Origin: DASUPK01 sp963736685
Lineage (GTDB): Bacteria; Actinomycetota; Thermoleophilia; Solirubrobacterales; 70-9
Direction of reading: 5' to 3'
DNA length: 64,000 nucleotides
Assembly: GCA_963736685.1 (NCBI GenBank)
Contig: CAVTPZ010000018.1
Location: forward strand, 1-64,000
Below, in pieces: positions 50,110-58,883 of this stretch; the stretch's first letter is position 1; each line of letters begins with the position of its first letter. The position numbers and the translations under genes were made by a program. The notes beneath the pieces are model-generated. The model was not told the origin of the DNA and did no database searches. It saw only the letters and a program-made list of their open reading frames with translations.

Positions 50110-51390
50110 GTGACGAAAGCGACGATTAGGGACTACGAGCCGGGCGACCTCGGTCGGGTCTTGGATCTGTGGGGTCGTGCCGACGAGTCTGGGGGAGCCG
50201 GGGGGCTGACCCTCGACCAGGCGGTCGATCTGATGAACTCAGGCCCCTCCGCCACCGTCGTCGCGGAAATGGAAGGCGAGATCGTGGGCACCGTGATTGG
50301 AAGTTCCTCCGCGTCAATCGGCTGGGTGCATCGCCTCATCCTGCTGCCCGGGCTCTCCGAGGAGACAGCGATCGCCGACGGGCTGCTCGCCCGGATCGAG
50401 CAGTTGCTTGCCGGGCGGGGAGCGCGACGGTTGGGCGCGCTCGTGACCGAGGGCGAACGAAGCCACAAGCACCTCGAGCGCTGGGACTACCGGCCCAGCG
50501 ACGTCGGCTATCTGGAGCGCCCGGTCACCGCGACAACATCGGTCCCAACCGACCTCGCGGCGGTCTGGGGCCGGAAGATCAACCCGGGTCTCTGGAGCGA
50601 GCTGAAGGGCCTCGAGGACGCCAAGCAGATCATCGAGCGCCGGGTCATTCTCCCGCTCGAGGAGCCGGAGCTCGCCTCCCGGCACTCGGTCGCCCCACCG
50701 CGTGCCATAGTCCTCTTCGGTCCGCCTGGGACCGGCAAGACGACGTTCGCCAAGGGCATCGCCTCACGGCTCGGCTGGCCCTTCGTCGAGATCCAGCCCA
50801 GTGAGGTGGCCGAGGAAGGAGCCGACCGCACCGCGACCCTGCTCGCCGCGGCCTTCGACCGAATCCTCGAGCTGAGCTCGGCCGTCGTGTTCGTCGACGA
50901 GGTCGAGGACCTGGCGTCGGACCGTCATGAGGAGCGCCGGGTCAGCCCAAGCGTGACCAACGAGTTCCTGAAGCAGATCCCGAGGCTTCGTGAGGCCCCG
51001 GAGCACCTGCTGGTGTGCGCCACCAACTGGGTCGGCCGACTCGACCCCGCCTTTCTGCGGCCGGGGCGGTTCGACTACGTGCTCCCGGTCGGCCCGCCTG
51101 ACCCTGCCGCGCGGCAGGCCATCTGGGGTCGGTACTGCGAGGAGATAACCGACCGTCACATCGATCTGTCCGCACTGGTGAAGGCAAGCGACTTCTTCAC
51201 GCCCGCGGACATCGAGTTTGCTGCCCGCAAGGCTGCGCAGGCGGCCTTCGAGCGCGAGCACTTCGGCGAGGGCAGCCATCGAGCCACCACCGATGAGTTC
51301 CTCGCCGCGATCGCCCAGACGCGACCCACCCTGTCGAGAGAGCTCGTGGACCGCTTCGACGACGACACAGACCGCTTCGCCCGCTACTGA
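50110..51390 (+). CDS. GNAT-like domain fused to an AAA+ ATPase
   Basis: About 426 residues from GTG 50110. Residues 1-140 look like a GNAT acyltransferase (IRDYEPGDLGRVLDLWGRAD, VVAEMEGEIVGTVIGS, WVHRLILLPG, ARRLGALV), but the usual acetyl-CoA loop (R/QxxGxG/A) is replaced by SEETAIADGL. From ~200 on there is one AAA+ module: Walker A FGPPGTGKTTFAKG, Walker B VVFVDEVEDLAS, sensor CATNWVGRLD and arginine finger FLRPGRFDYVLP, then a helical C-lid. Resembles FtsH/Cdc48-type ATPases without protease. Confidence 0.85.
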   Translation: MTKATIRDYEPGDLGRVLDLWGRADESGGAGGLTLDQAVDLMNSGPSATVVAEMEGEIVGTVIGSSSASIGWVHRLILLPGLSEETAIADGLLARIEQLLAGRGARRLGALVTEGERSHKHLERWDYRPSDVGYLERPVTATTSVPTDLAAVWGRKINPGLWSELKGLEDAKQIIERRVILPLEEPELASRHSVAPPRAIVLFGPPGTGKTTFAKGIASRLGWPFVEIQPSEVAEEGADRTATLLAAAFDRILELSSAVVFVDEVEDLASDRHEERRVSPSVTNEFLKQIPRLREAPEHLLVCATNWVGRLDPAFLRPGRFDYVLPVGPPDPAARQAIWGRYCEEITDRHIDLSALVKASDFFTPADIEFAARKAAQAAFEREHFGEGSHRATTDEFLAAIAQTRPTLSRELVDRFDDDTDRFARY

Positions 51391-51654
51391 TCCGGCCCGC
51401 GACCGCAAGAACTCATGCCCGAGAGCAGATCGTGTGGACGCTGCCTGGGCCTTCCACACGCTCGCTTGGAACCCGCCGACGATGAGCTTCCTTCCTAGCC
51501 TCTGACGACTCCTTCGGCCGGAAGCAGTCCGCGCCCGCTTCGCGGGAGAAGCACAAGCCATATCTCGCGCTCCTGCCTCCCAAGCAGCAGTGGTGCCCGG
51601 CCTTCCAGGAGTCGTGGCAGTGCAGAATCGCTGTCTTCGCGCTTCATAGACCTG
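51391..51654. other. Gap with a decayed palindrome, no gene
   Basis: About 265 bp. The only structure seen is a decayed family copy near 51557-51625: CATATCTCGCGC (recalling CAGTATCTCGCC), CAAGCAGCAGTGGTGCCCGGCCTTCCAGG. No ORF is supported. Confidence 0.5.
51580..51612 (-). repeat. Palindrome copy 12 (degenerate)
   Basis: Retains AAGCAGCAGTGGTGCCCGGC and CTTCCAGGAG, the right flank of copies 9 and 11, but the loop and left arm are lost. Confidence 0.5.
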
Positions 51655-51778
51655 CTTAACCGCCGTTATCCCATGCGATGCGGCGGCCGGGGGACTCAAG
51701 TTCCGAGGGGCGAATTGCCGAATAGAAGGTATAGCGCGACCAATTCCGCGCGAGCCCGCCAGCTAAGCCCGGAAGCGC
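51655..51778 (+). ncRNA. c-di-AMP (ydaO/yuaA) riboswitch
   Basis: Second ydaO-class element. Core: GGGGGACUCAAGUUCCGAGG followed by GGCGAAUU, a variable hairpin, then GAGCCCGCCAGCUAAGCCCG and GAAGC. The P1-like helix uses CCGCCG with CGGCGG near 51660-51687. It ends ~20 bp before the CAP-domain gene, giving the same arrangement as the riboswitch upstream of the rlpA-like gene. Confidence 0.82.
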
Positions 51779-51797
51779 GAAGACTGAGAGGTCGGCG

Positions 51798-52379
51798 ATG
51801 GATCAGAAGCCCATGCCGGAGATCGCTCGCCCGCGAATCACGCCCAAATTCGGGCTCGGAATCGCACTCGTGATCGCCGGACTGCTCGCGACCTCGGCTG
51901 CCTCGGCGCTCGCCTGCCAAGGTGGCGGCCTGCCCGCGTCACGGCTGACGGTCGACCAGGCACGACTGACGGTGACCTGCCTGATCAACGGAAACCGCGC
52001 CCGTCACCACGTGAAGCCCGTTTACGCCAACCTCCCGCTGAGGGTCGCAGCCCAGACGCACACCGACGCGATGGTCGCCCAGAACTTCTTCTCCCACGGG
52101 GGCGACGGAACCCCGGCCTCCCGCGCGGCCAACGCCGGCTACATGATCGGCGCCAGCTCCTGGGGCGTCGGAGAGGACCTCTTCTGGGGGGCCGGAAGCC
52201 TGAGCAGCCCGCGCGCAACCGTCCACGCCTGGATGATGAGCGCCGAGCACCGGAGCGTTCTGCTCTCGAAGTCCTTCCGCCAGATCGGGGTCGGCGTTGA
52301 CCAGGGATCCCCGGCGGGCGCGGACAACCCCGGCACCGGGACCTACACGGCGCTCTTCGGCTTCCGGCACGCTCACTGA
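51798..52379 (+). CDS. Secreted CAP/SCP-domain protein
   Basis: A 193-residue exported protein: signal helix (GLGIALVIAGLLATSAASALA), then a CAP domain: LTVTCLINGNRARHHV, LRVAAQTHTDAMVAQNFFSHGGDGTPASRA in parts, VGEDLFWG, ATVHAWMMSAEHRSVLLSK and FRQIGVGV. His and Glu of the CAP cavity are present. Placed under a c-di-AMP riboswitch, which points to a cell-wall or dormancy-related role (inference). Confidence 0.88.
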   Translation: MDQKPMPEIARPRITPKFGLGIALVIAGLLATSAASALACQGGGLPASRLTVDQARLTVTCLINGNRARHHVKPVYANLPLRVAAQTHTDAMVAQNFFSHGGDGTPASRAANAGYMIGASSWGVGEDLFWGAGSLSSPRATVHAWMMSAEHRSVLLSKSFRQIGVGVDQGSPAGADNPGTGTYTALFGFRHAH

Positions 52380-52493
52380 GCGGCCCCACGACCAACACAG
52401 TCCCCCTGCGGGCGAGGTACGTCTATCAACCTGCAGCTGCGATCAGGGAGACGACGACAGCGATAATCGCCAACCTCGAGGATCCGACGGAGT

Positions 52494-52515
52494 GCTGCTT
52501 TCCATGCAAAGCAGC
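52494..52515 (-). repeat. Palindrome copy 13 (A-type, reversed)
   Basis: GCTGCTTT-CCATGC-AAAGCAGC, perfect 8-bp arms; the last copy on the right, between the CAP gene and tgt. Confidence 0.85.
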
Positions 52516-52573
52516 TGTCTGAAAACACACTGCTAAGCGTTGAAAAGGGCCGCGCCTATCTGGGCGAAGCCGA

Positions 52574-53788
52574 CTATGAAGTACCACCGGCGGCAACCCA
52601 AGGCGGAGCGCCCGCCAGAACCGTCTCGGAGAACGCGCCGAAACGGCCCTCGCCGATCGCATCCCTCGCGCCCGCGACCAGGGAGCGCATGTAGGTCAGG
52701 TTGTGCAGCGTGAGGAGGCGGGTCCCGGTCAGGTCCTTGTTGCGGGCCAGGTAGTGCAGATAGGCGCGCGAGTGCCGCGTGCACGCCTCGCAGGCGCACC
52801 CCTCGACGACCGGTGAGTCGTCATTCGCGTACGCCGCCTTGGTCAGGTCGATGCGGAAGCGGCCGCCCGAATCGGGTGCGAGAGCCGTCCCGTGCCTGGC
52901 GAGCCGGGTCGGGACCGCGCAGTCGAAGAGGTCGATGCCGAGCCCGATGCCGATGAGCAGGTCATCGATCTCGCCGATGCCCAGCAGATGCCGGGGCGCC
53001 TCCTCGGGAAGCAGGGGAACAGTGAAGCCGAGGACACCGTGCATCTCCTCCTTCTCCCGCCCGAGCGTGCCGCCGATGGCGATGCCGTCGATGCCCGCCT
53101 CCGCCGTGCTCGAGGCCGACTCCCGGCGGAGGTCCTCATGGACGCCGCCCTGGACGATCCCGAACACGGCCTGGTCGGCTGGTCCCTCACGGCCGTGCCA
53201 CTCGAGGCAGCGATCGAGCCAGCGATGGGTCCGCTCCGTGGAACGGGCCGTGTAGTCGCGGTCGGCATGCGCGGGCGTGCACTCGTCGAAGGCGAGCGCT
53301 ATGTCGGAGCCGAGGGCCGCCTGGATTCCCATCGACTCCTCGGGGCCGAGAAAGCGGTTCGATCCGTCGAGCAGCGACTGGAACGCCACGCCCTCCTCGG
53401 TGATCTTGACCTTGGCGCCTCCCTGGGTGTTGCCGCGACGGCCCTTGATCTCATCGGCGACACCGCCGTGAGCGAGGGAGAAGACCTGGAACCCACCGGA
53501 GTCCGTGATGATCGGGCGCTCCCAGCCCATGAACCGGTGCAGGCCGCCGCGGGCGGCGATCAGCTCCTCGCCCGGCGACAGGTGCAGGTGGAAGGTGTTG
53601 CCCAGCACCATCTGGTAGCCGAGCTCGGCCACCTCCCCCGAGGAGAGCCCGCGGACGCTGCCCTTGGTCGCCAGGGGGACGAAGGCCGGGGTGCGGACCC
53701 GGCCGTGGGCGAGCTGGATCACTCCCGCGCGGGCGTCGCCGTCGCGGGCCTCGATCTCGAAGCTGAGCCTGGCCGGATCCCGTCTCAC
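52574..53788 (-). CDS. tgt: tRNA-guanine (queuine) transglycosylase
   Basis: 404 residues. Catalytic Asp in IITDSGGFQVFSL, second Asp region GGLHRF and DIALAFDECTPA, QGGVHEDLRR, GGTLGREKEEMH, and the zinc site CACEACTRHSRAYLHYL. Inserts queuine/preQ1 at position 34 of GUN tRNAs. GTG start at 53788, 20 bp after gpmI, so it is the last gene of the glycolytic operon. Confidence 0.94.
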   Translation of the reverse strand: MRRDPARLSFEIEARDGDARAGVIQLAHGRVRTPAFVPLATKGSVRGLSSGEVAELGYQMVLGNTFHLHLSPGEELIAARGGLHRFMGWERPIITDSGGFQVFSLAHGGVADEIKGRRGNTQGGAKVKITEEGVAFQSLLDGSNRFLGPEESMGIQAALGSDIALAFDECTPAHADRDYTARSTERTHRWLDRCLEWHGREGPADQAVFGIVQGGVHEDLRRESASSTAEAGIDGIAIGGTLGREKEEMHGVLGFTVPLLPEEAPRHLLGIGEIDDLLIGIGLGIDLFDCAVPTRLARHGTALAPDSGGRFRIDLTKAAYANDDSPVVEGCACEACTRHSRAYLHYLARNKDLTGTRLLTLHNLTYMRSLVAGARDAIGEGRFGAFSETVLAGAPPWVAAGGTS

Positions 53789-53808
53789 CGGCCAAGCCTA
53801 GGGTTCTC

Positions 53809-55356
53809 TCAGGGCCCGGATGCCCGGAGGCTCTTGCCCGTCATCGCGTCGGGCTGGGGGATGCCGAGCAGATCGAGCGCCGTGGGAGCGACGTCGGCCA
53901 GGATCCCGCCCTCGCGCAACTCGATCCCGGCGACCGTGACGATCGCCGGCACCGGGTTCGTCGAGTGGGCCGTGTTGGGTGACCCGTCGGGCTCCAGCAT
54001 CTGCTCGCAGTTCCCGTGGTCGGCGGTGATGATCACAGCGCCGCCCTTCTCGTGGACCGCCGAGACGACCTCGCCGAGCCGGAGATCGGTCTCCTCGCAG
54101 GCGGCGATGGCGGCCGGGATCACACCGGTGTGGCCGACCATGTCGGGGTTGGCGAAGTTGATGATTCCGAAGCGGAAGCCGTCGGCGCGCCAGGCATCGG
54201 TGAAGAGGCGCGCGTTTGCCGCGGCGCTCATCTCCGGCTTGTGGTCGTAGGTCGGCACCTCGCGCGGCGACTCGGCGAGCAGCTGCTCCTCGCCAGGCAG
54301 CTCTCCCTCCTTCCCCCCGTCGAAGAAGTAGGTGACGTGGGCGTACTTCTCGGTCTCGGCGACGTGCAACTGGCGCTCGCCCCGCTCCGAGATCACCTGG
54401 GCGATCGTGGTCTCGGGCTCGTGCGGCGGGAAGGCGACCGGATAGGGCCAGCCGTGGTGGTACTCGGTCATCGTCGTCACCTCGAAGGGCTCGGCGCCAC
54501 CGCGATCGAAGTCGTCGAAGCCCGGCTCACCCAGCGCCCTGGTCATCTGACGGGCCCGGTCGGGGCGGAAGTTGATGAAGATGAACGGCTCGTCGGCCTC
54601 GGCGCCGTCGTAGTCGCCGATCACCACCGGCTCGATGAACTCGTCGGTGACGTCCTCCTCGTAGGAGGCCCTGATCGCGCCGACGGCGGTATCGGCCCTA
54701 GGCGCCTTCGCGTGCACGACCGCGTCATAGGCCTTCTTCGTCCGGTCCCAGCGGCGGTCTCGGTCCATCCCCCAATAGCGGCCGCCCACCGTGCCGATCC
54801 GGCCGGTGCGCCGGAGCCAGCGCTCGACCTCCTCGATGTATCCGGCGCCGTTGTGCGGCAGCGTGTCGCGGCCATCCGTGAGGGCGTGGATCACCAGGTC
54901 CGTGACACCCTCCTCACCCGCCAGCTCGATGATCGCCTCGATGTGCTCCCAGCCGGAGTGGACCCCGCCGTCCGAGATCAATCCGATCGCATGCAGGCGC
55001 CCACGCCGGGACTCGCGCGCCGAGCCACAGGCCGCCCGCAGGGCTTCGTTCTCGAAGAAGCTGCCGTCCGCGATCGCATCGTCGATGAGCGCGAGGTCCT
55101 GCTTGACCACCGCGCCCGCACCCAGGTTGAGGTGGCCGACCTCCGAGTTGCCCATCTGGCCGTCGGGCAGGCCGACGTCCTGTCCGGAGGTTGAGAGGGT
55201 CGTGTGTGGATAGTTGACCCAGAGCTCGTCGAAGTTCGGCGTGCTCGCCTGCGACACGGCGTTGCCGGGGCCATCCGGTGCCAAGCCGAAGCCGTCCAAG
55301 ACAACGAGCGTCAGGGCGGGCACCGGCAGGCTCGCCGGCCCGGGCGGCAGCGACAT
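53809..55356 (-). CDS. gpmI: 2,3-bisphosphoglycerate-independent phosphoglycerate mutase
   Basis: 515 residues, normal length. Phosphoserine site in MGNSEVGHLNLGAG, metal sites LDGFGLAP and ITADHGNCEQM, HSTNPVP near the end, and RGGAEPFEVTTMTEY. ATG overlaps the tpiA stop (TGATG). Confidence 0.96.
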   Translation of the reverse strand: MSLPPGPASLPVPALTLVVLDGFGLAPDGPGNAVSQASTPNFDELWVNYPHTTLSTSGQDVGLPDGQMGNSEVGHLNLGAGAVVKQDLALIDDAIADGSFFENEALRAACGSARESRRGRLHAIGLISDGGVHSGWEHIEAIIELAGEEGVTDLVIHALTDGRDTLPHNGAGYIEEVERWLRRTGRIGTVGGRYWGMDRDRRWDRTKKAYDAVVHAKAPRADTAVGAIRASYEEDVTDEFIEPVVIGDYDGAEADEPFIFINFRPDRARQMTRALGEPGFDDFDRGGAEPFEVTTMTEYHHGWPYPVAFPPHEPETTIAQVISERGERQLHVAETEKYAHVTYFFDGGKEGELPGEEQLLAESPREVPTYDHKPEMSAAANARLFTDAWRADGFRFGIINFANPDMVGHTGVIPAAIAACEETDLRLGEVVSAVHEKGGAVIITADHGNCEQMLEPDGSPNTAHSTNPVPAIVTVAGIELREGGILADVAPTALDLLGIPQPDAMTGKSLRASGP

Positions 55357-56096
55357 CAGGGGGCGGCTTCCACGATCGCCGCGAAGTCGTCAGGGTCGAG
55401 GCTCGCGCCGCCCACGAGCGCGCCGTCGACGTCGGGCAGAGCCAGAAGCTCGGTCGCGTTGTCCGGCTTCACGGATCCTCCGTAGAGGATCCGGATTGCG
55501 GCCGCCCCCTCGCCCGACCGGCTCGCGATCAGACCGCGGATCACGGCGCTGGCCTCCTGGGCCTGCTCGGGAGTCGCGGTGCGACCCGTGCCGATCGCCC
55601 AGATCGGCTCGTAGGCGATCACGACGTCGCCGAGCCGGTCCTCGGGCACCTCGGAGAGGTCAGCCTCGATCTGCCGGGTGAGGATCCCCTCCGTCTCGTC
55701 CGCGTCGCGCTGGGACTCGTTCTCGCCCACGCAGAGGATCGGCTGGAGTCCCGCGCGGAGGGCAGCCGGGACCTTCCTGGCCAGAGCCTCGTCCGATTCA
55801 CCGAAGTACTGGCGGCGCTCGGAGTGCCCGAGGATGACCCCATCGACGCCGATCTCCACCAGCATCGCCGCCGAGATCTCCCCGGTGAACGCCCCCTCGG
55901 CCTGGTCGTGCATGTTCTGGGCGGCGACGCGCGCGGAGCTCTGGGCGCAGAGATCGACAGCGGCCGCCAGCGAGAGAAACGACGGGCAGATGACGACCTC
56001 GGCGCCCGACTCGGGGACCCGTGCCAGGAAAACGTCCAGGAAACCCTCGGTCTCCTCGACCGTCTTGTGCATCTTCCAATTGGCGGCCAACAACAT
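55356..56096 (-). CDS. tpiA: Triosephosphate isomerase
   Basis: About 246 residues from ATG 56096 (MLLAANWKMHKT). Catalytic His in ILGHSERRQYFGES, Glu in VIAYEPIWAIGTG, and phosphate loop ILYGGSVKPDN. Sits between pgk and gpmI in the glycolytic operon. Confidence 0.97.
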   Translation of the reverse strand: MLLAANWKMHKTVEETEGFLDVFLARVPESGAEVVICPSFLSLAAAVDLCAQSSARVAAQNMHDQAEGAFTGEISAAMLVEIGVDGVILGHSERRQYFGESDEALARKVPAALRAGLQPILCVGENESQRDADETEGILTRQIEADLSEVPEDRLGDVVIAYEPIWAIGTGRTATPEQAQEASAVIRGLIASRSGEGAAAIRILYGGSVKPDNATELLALPDVDGALVGGASLDPDDFAAIVEAAP

Positions 56097-56145
56097 TTGA
56101 CGGGTACCTCCTCGGCTTCGCCTGCGGAGGTCCCTTGGATCACGG

Positions 56146-57351
56146 TCAGGCATCCCGCAGCGCCTCCACCCCAGGCAGTTCGCGCCCCTCGAGCAGCTCG
56201 AGCGAGGCGCCACCTCCGGTCGAGATCCAGTCCACCGAACCCGCGAGATCGAATTTGTGGAGTGCGGCGACCGAGTCGCCCCCGCCGACCACGGTGCGCC
56301 CCGGCGCGGCGGCGACCGCCTCGGCCAGAGCCCGCGTGCCGGCGTCGAAGGGCGGGACCTCGAACGCGCCCATCGGCCCGTTCCAGAAGACGGTTCCGGC
56401 GCCGGCGATTCGCTTCGAGAAGTTGGCTGCCGTGTTGGCGCCGATGTCGAGACCCATCCACCCCTCGGGCACGTCCACCCCGTTCAGCTCCTGGGTCTCC
56501 GTGCCCGCCTCGAGCTCCCTGCCCAGGACGAGGTCCTCGGGCAGCTCGAGGATGGTGTCGCTCTTCTCAGCCTCGGCCAGCACCCGCTTGGCAGCCTCGA
56601 CGCCCTCCTCCTCGACCAGCGAGTGGCCCGTATCGCGGCCCTCGGCCTTGAAAAAACTGAAGCACATCGCCCCACCGATCAGGATCTCCTCGGCGAAGCC
56701 GAGGAAGCGGTCGATGACCCCGAGCTTGTCGGTCACCTTGGCGCCGCCGAGTACGACGACCAGTGGGCGCTTCGGATCGTCACGAACCGCGGTCAGCTGC
56801 GTGACCTCCTGCTCCAGCAGGAGGCCCGCGTAGCCGGGGAGCAGATGAGCGACACCTTCGGTCGTGGCGTGTGCTCGATGCGCCGTGCCGAACGCATCGT
56901 TGACGTAGACGTCGGCGAGGGCCGCAAGCGCCTCGGCGAGCTCGGGATCGTTCTTCTTCTCCCCCTCCTCGAAGCGGCTGTTCTCGAGCAGCAGCACCTC
57001 GCCCGGCTCGAGCGCCGCGGCCATCGCCGTGACCTTGTCACCGACCACGGCCGGAGCCAGCTTCACCTCGGCGCCGATCAGCTCGCCGAGCCGCTCGGCG
57101 ACGGGGGCCATCGACAGGCTCGGATCGACGCCCTTCGGGCGGCCCAGATGCGAGACGAGGACGATGCTCGCCCCCCGCTCCCGCAGCAGCTCGATGGTCG
57201 GCAGCGAGGCGCGAATCCGGGTGTCATCGACGACCGCGCCGCCGCTGAGCGGGACGTTCAGGTCAGCCCGCAGCAGGACGCGCCTGCCATCGACCTCGGC
57301 GTCCCTGACGCTCGCCTTGCCGAACGGGCGTGACTGATCTGCGTCAGGCAC
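56146..57351 (-). CDS. pgk: Phosphoglycerate kinase
   Basis: About 401 residues. RADLNVPLSGGAV, SHLGRPKGVDP, AHRAHATTEG, VVLGGAKVTDKLGVIDRF and the C-terminal GGGDSVAAL with STGGGASLELLEG. GTG start at 57351 overlaps the gap stop by 8 bp. Confidence 0.97.
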   Translation of the reverse strand: MPDADQSRPFGKASVRDAEVDGRRVLLRADLNVPLSGGAVVDDTRIRASLPTIELLRERGASIVLVSHLGRPKGVDPSLSMAPVAERLGELIGAEVKLAPAVVGDKVTAMAAALEPGEVLLLENSRFEEGEKKNDPELAEALAALADVYVNDAFGTAHRAHATTEGVAHLLPGYAGLLLEQEVTQLTAVRDDPKRPLVVVLGGAKVTDKLGVIDRFLGFAEEILIGGAMCFSFFKAEGRDTGHSLVEEEGVEAAKRVLAEAEKSDTILELPEDLVLGRELEAGTETQELNGVDVPEGWMGLDIGANTAANFSKRIAGAGTVFWNGPMGAFEVPPFDAGTRALAEAVAAAPGRTVVGGGDSVAALHKFDLAGSVDWISTGGGASLELLEGRELPGVEALRDA

Positions 57352-58366
57352 TTACCGCGGCCGGCTGCAGCACCTTCTCCGCCAGATCGACGCAGCGCTT
57401 GGCGTAGCCCCACTCGTTGTCGTACCAGGAGAGGAGCTTCACGAAGGTCCCATCGACGACCGTGGTCTGCTCGGCGTCGAAGATCGACGAGTGAGGATCG
57501 GTGACGACGTCGCTGGAGACGATCGGGTCCTCGGTGTACTTGAGGATTCCCGAGAGCGGGCCCGATGCAGCCTCCTTCATCGCCGCGTTGATCTCCTCAT
57601 CGCTGGTTGCCTTCGAGACGTCGCAGGTCAGGTCGACGAGCGACCCGGTGATGATCGGCGCGCGGACTGAGATGCCGCTGAGCTTGCCCTCCAGCTCCGG
57701 CAGGACGATGCCGACGGCCTTGGCCGCCCCCGTGCTGGTCGGGATCAGGTTCTGCGCCGCGGCGCGGGCCCGGCGCAGGTCCTTGTGTGGCATGTCCTGA
57801 AGACGCTGGTCGGCCGTGTAGGCGTGAATCGTGGTCATCAGGCCGCGCTCGATGCCGACCATGTCGTTCAGCACCTTGGCCACCGGTGCGAGGCAGTTGG
57901 TCGTGCAGGAGGCGTTGGAGATGATGTTGTGCTTCTCCGGGTCATAGTCGGTGTCGAAATTGACCCCAAGCACAACGGTGACATCGGGCTCCGTGGCAGG
58001 GGCGGAGATGATCACCTTCTTGGCACCGGCCTCGAGGTGCTTGCCGGCACCCTCGCGGTCGCGGAATATCCCCGTCGACTCGATCACCACGTCGACCCCG
58101 AGATCGCCCCAGGGCAGTGCCGCCGGGTCCTTCTCGTTGAAGACCTTGAGCTCCTTGCCGTCGATGGTGATTCCTCCGCTGGAGGCGGCGACCTCACCGG
58201 GAAAGCGCCCCAAGACCGTGTCGTACTTGAGGAGGTGGGCCATGGTCTCGGCGTCGACCAGGTCATTGACGGCGACGAACTCGAGGTCCGCGTCTGCCTC
58301 TATGGCTGCGCGGAAGAGGTTCCGGCCGATCCGCCCAAAACCGTTGATGCCCACCTTGACTGCCAT
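57344..58366 (-). CDS. gap: Glyceraldehyde-3-phosphate dehydrogenase
   Basis: 340 residues. NAD site KVGINGFGRIGRNLFRA, catalytic Cys in SNASCTTNCLAPV, His in TIHAYTADQRLQD, and WYDNEWGYAKRCVDL. First gene of gap-pgk-tpiA-gpmI-tgt. Confidence 0.97.
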   Translation of the reverse strand: MAVKVGINGFGRIGRNLFRAAIEADADLEFVAVNDLVDAETMAHLLKYDTVLGRFPGEVAASSGGITIDGKELKVFNEKDPAALPWGDLGVDVVIESTGIFRDREGAGKHLEAGAKKVIISAPATEPDVTVVLGVNFDTDYDPEKHNIISNASCTTNCLAPVAKVLNDMVGIERGLMTTIHAYTADQRLQDMPHKDLRRARAAAQNLIPTSTGAAKAVGIVLPELEGKLSGISVRAPIITGSLVDLTCDVSKATSDEEINAAMKEAASGPLSGILKYTEDPIVSSDVVTDPHSSIFDAEQTTVVDGTFVKLLSWYDNEWGYAKRCVDLAEKVLQPAAVSA

Positions 58367-58451
58367 TTGAAGTCCTCCTAGACGGGGTTTGCTCTACTCA
58401 AATTATCGAGCCGCCTCCAGCGCCGTCCCCGTGCGGAGTACGGAGATTCGC

Positions 58452-58817
58452 TCAGCGGTCGTGGGATACGCAGACCTCGACCAGATAGCCGTCGGGGTCG
58501 GTCAGGCGACAGGAATAGGTGCCCGGGCCGAAGGAGGCCGCGCTGCCGGGTTCCGCCACAGGATCTCCTCCGTTCGCGGAGCCGGACTCGAACGAGGCCT
58601 TGACCGCGGGAATGCTCTTTGCAGGGAAGGAGATCAGCCCGTATCCCGGTCGCTGCGAATCCGCAAGCTCGATGAAGAACTCCGCCCTGACCAGCCCCCA
58701 GCTCACCGAGTCCGCGGGCGCCTCCTGACGGCGCCATCCGAGCGGAGCCAGGATGGAGTCGTAGAACGCACCGCTGCGTTCGATGTCGGAGACTTTTACG
58801 GCTGCGTAATTGAGCAT
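58452..58817 (-). CDS. VOC/glyoxalase-fold protein
   Basis: 121 residues: LNYAAVKVSDIERSGAFYDS at the start and a metal-ligand-like DPDGYLVEVCVSHD at the end. Metal-site residues are only partly recognisable, so activity (glyoxalase, dioxygenase or resistance) is not assigned. Confidence 0.8.
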   Translation of the reverse strand: MLNYAAVKVSDIERSGAFYDSILAPLGWRRQEAPADSVSWGLVRAEFFIELADSQRPGYGLISFPAKSIPAVKASFESGSANGGDPVAEPGSAASFGPGTYSCRLTDPDGYLVEVCVSHDR

Positions 58818-58883
58818 CGGTGTGCGACGGACAGACGAGACCGTCCCTGCGGATCCAGATTACACGGGAGCACCGGAGCCACG

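Noticed and set aside
39968..52515. Palindromes are just intrinsic terminators
   Set aside because: No T-run follows most copies, loops are conserved as two fixed hexamers, and several sit upstream of start codons; termination may still be a side effect.
39920..52573. CRISPR array formed by the spaced repeats
   Set aside because: Copies are hundreds to thousands of bases apart with genes between them, in two orientations, and no cas genes are present.
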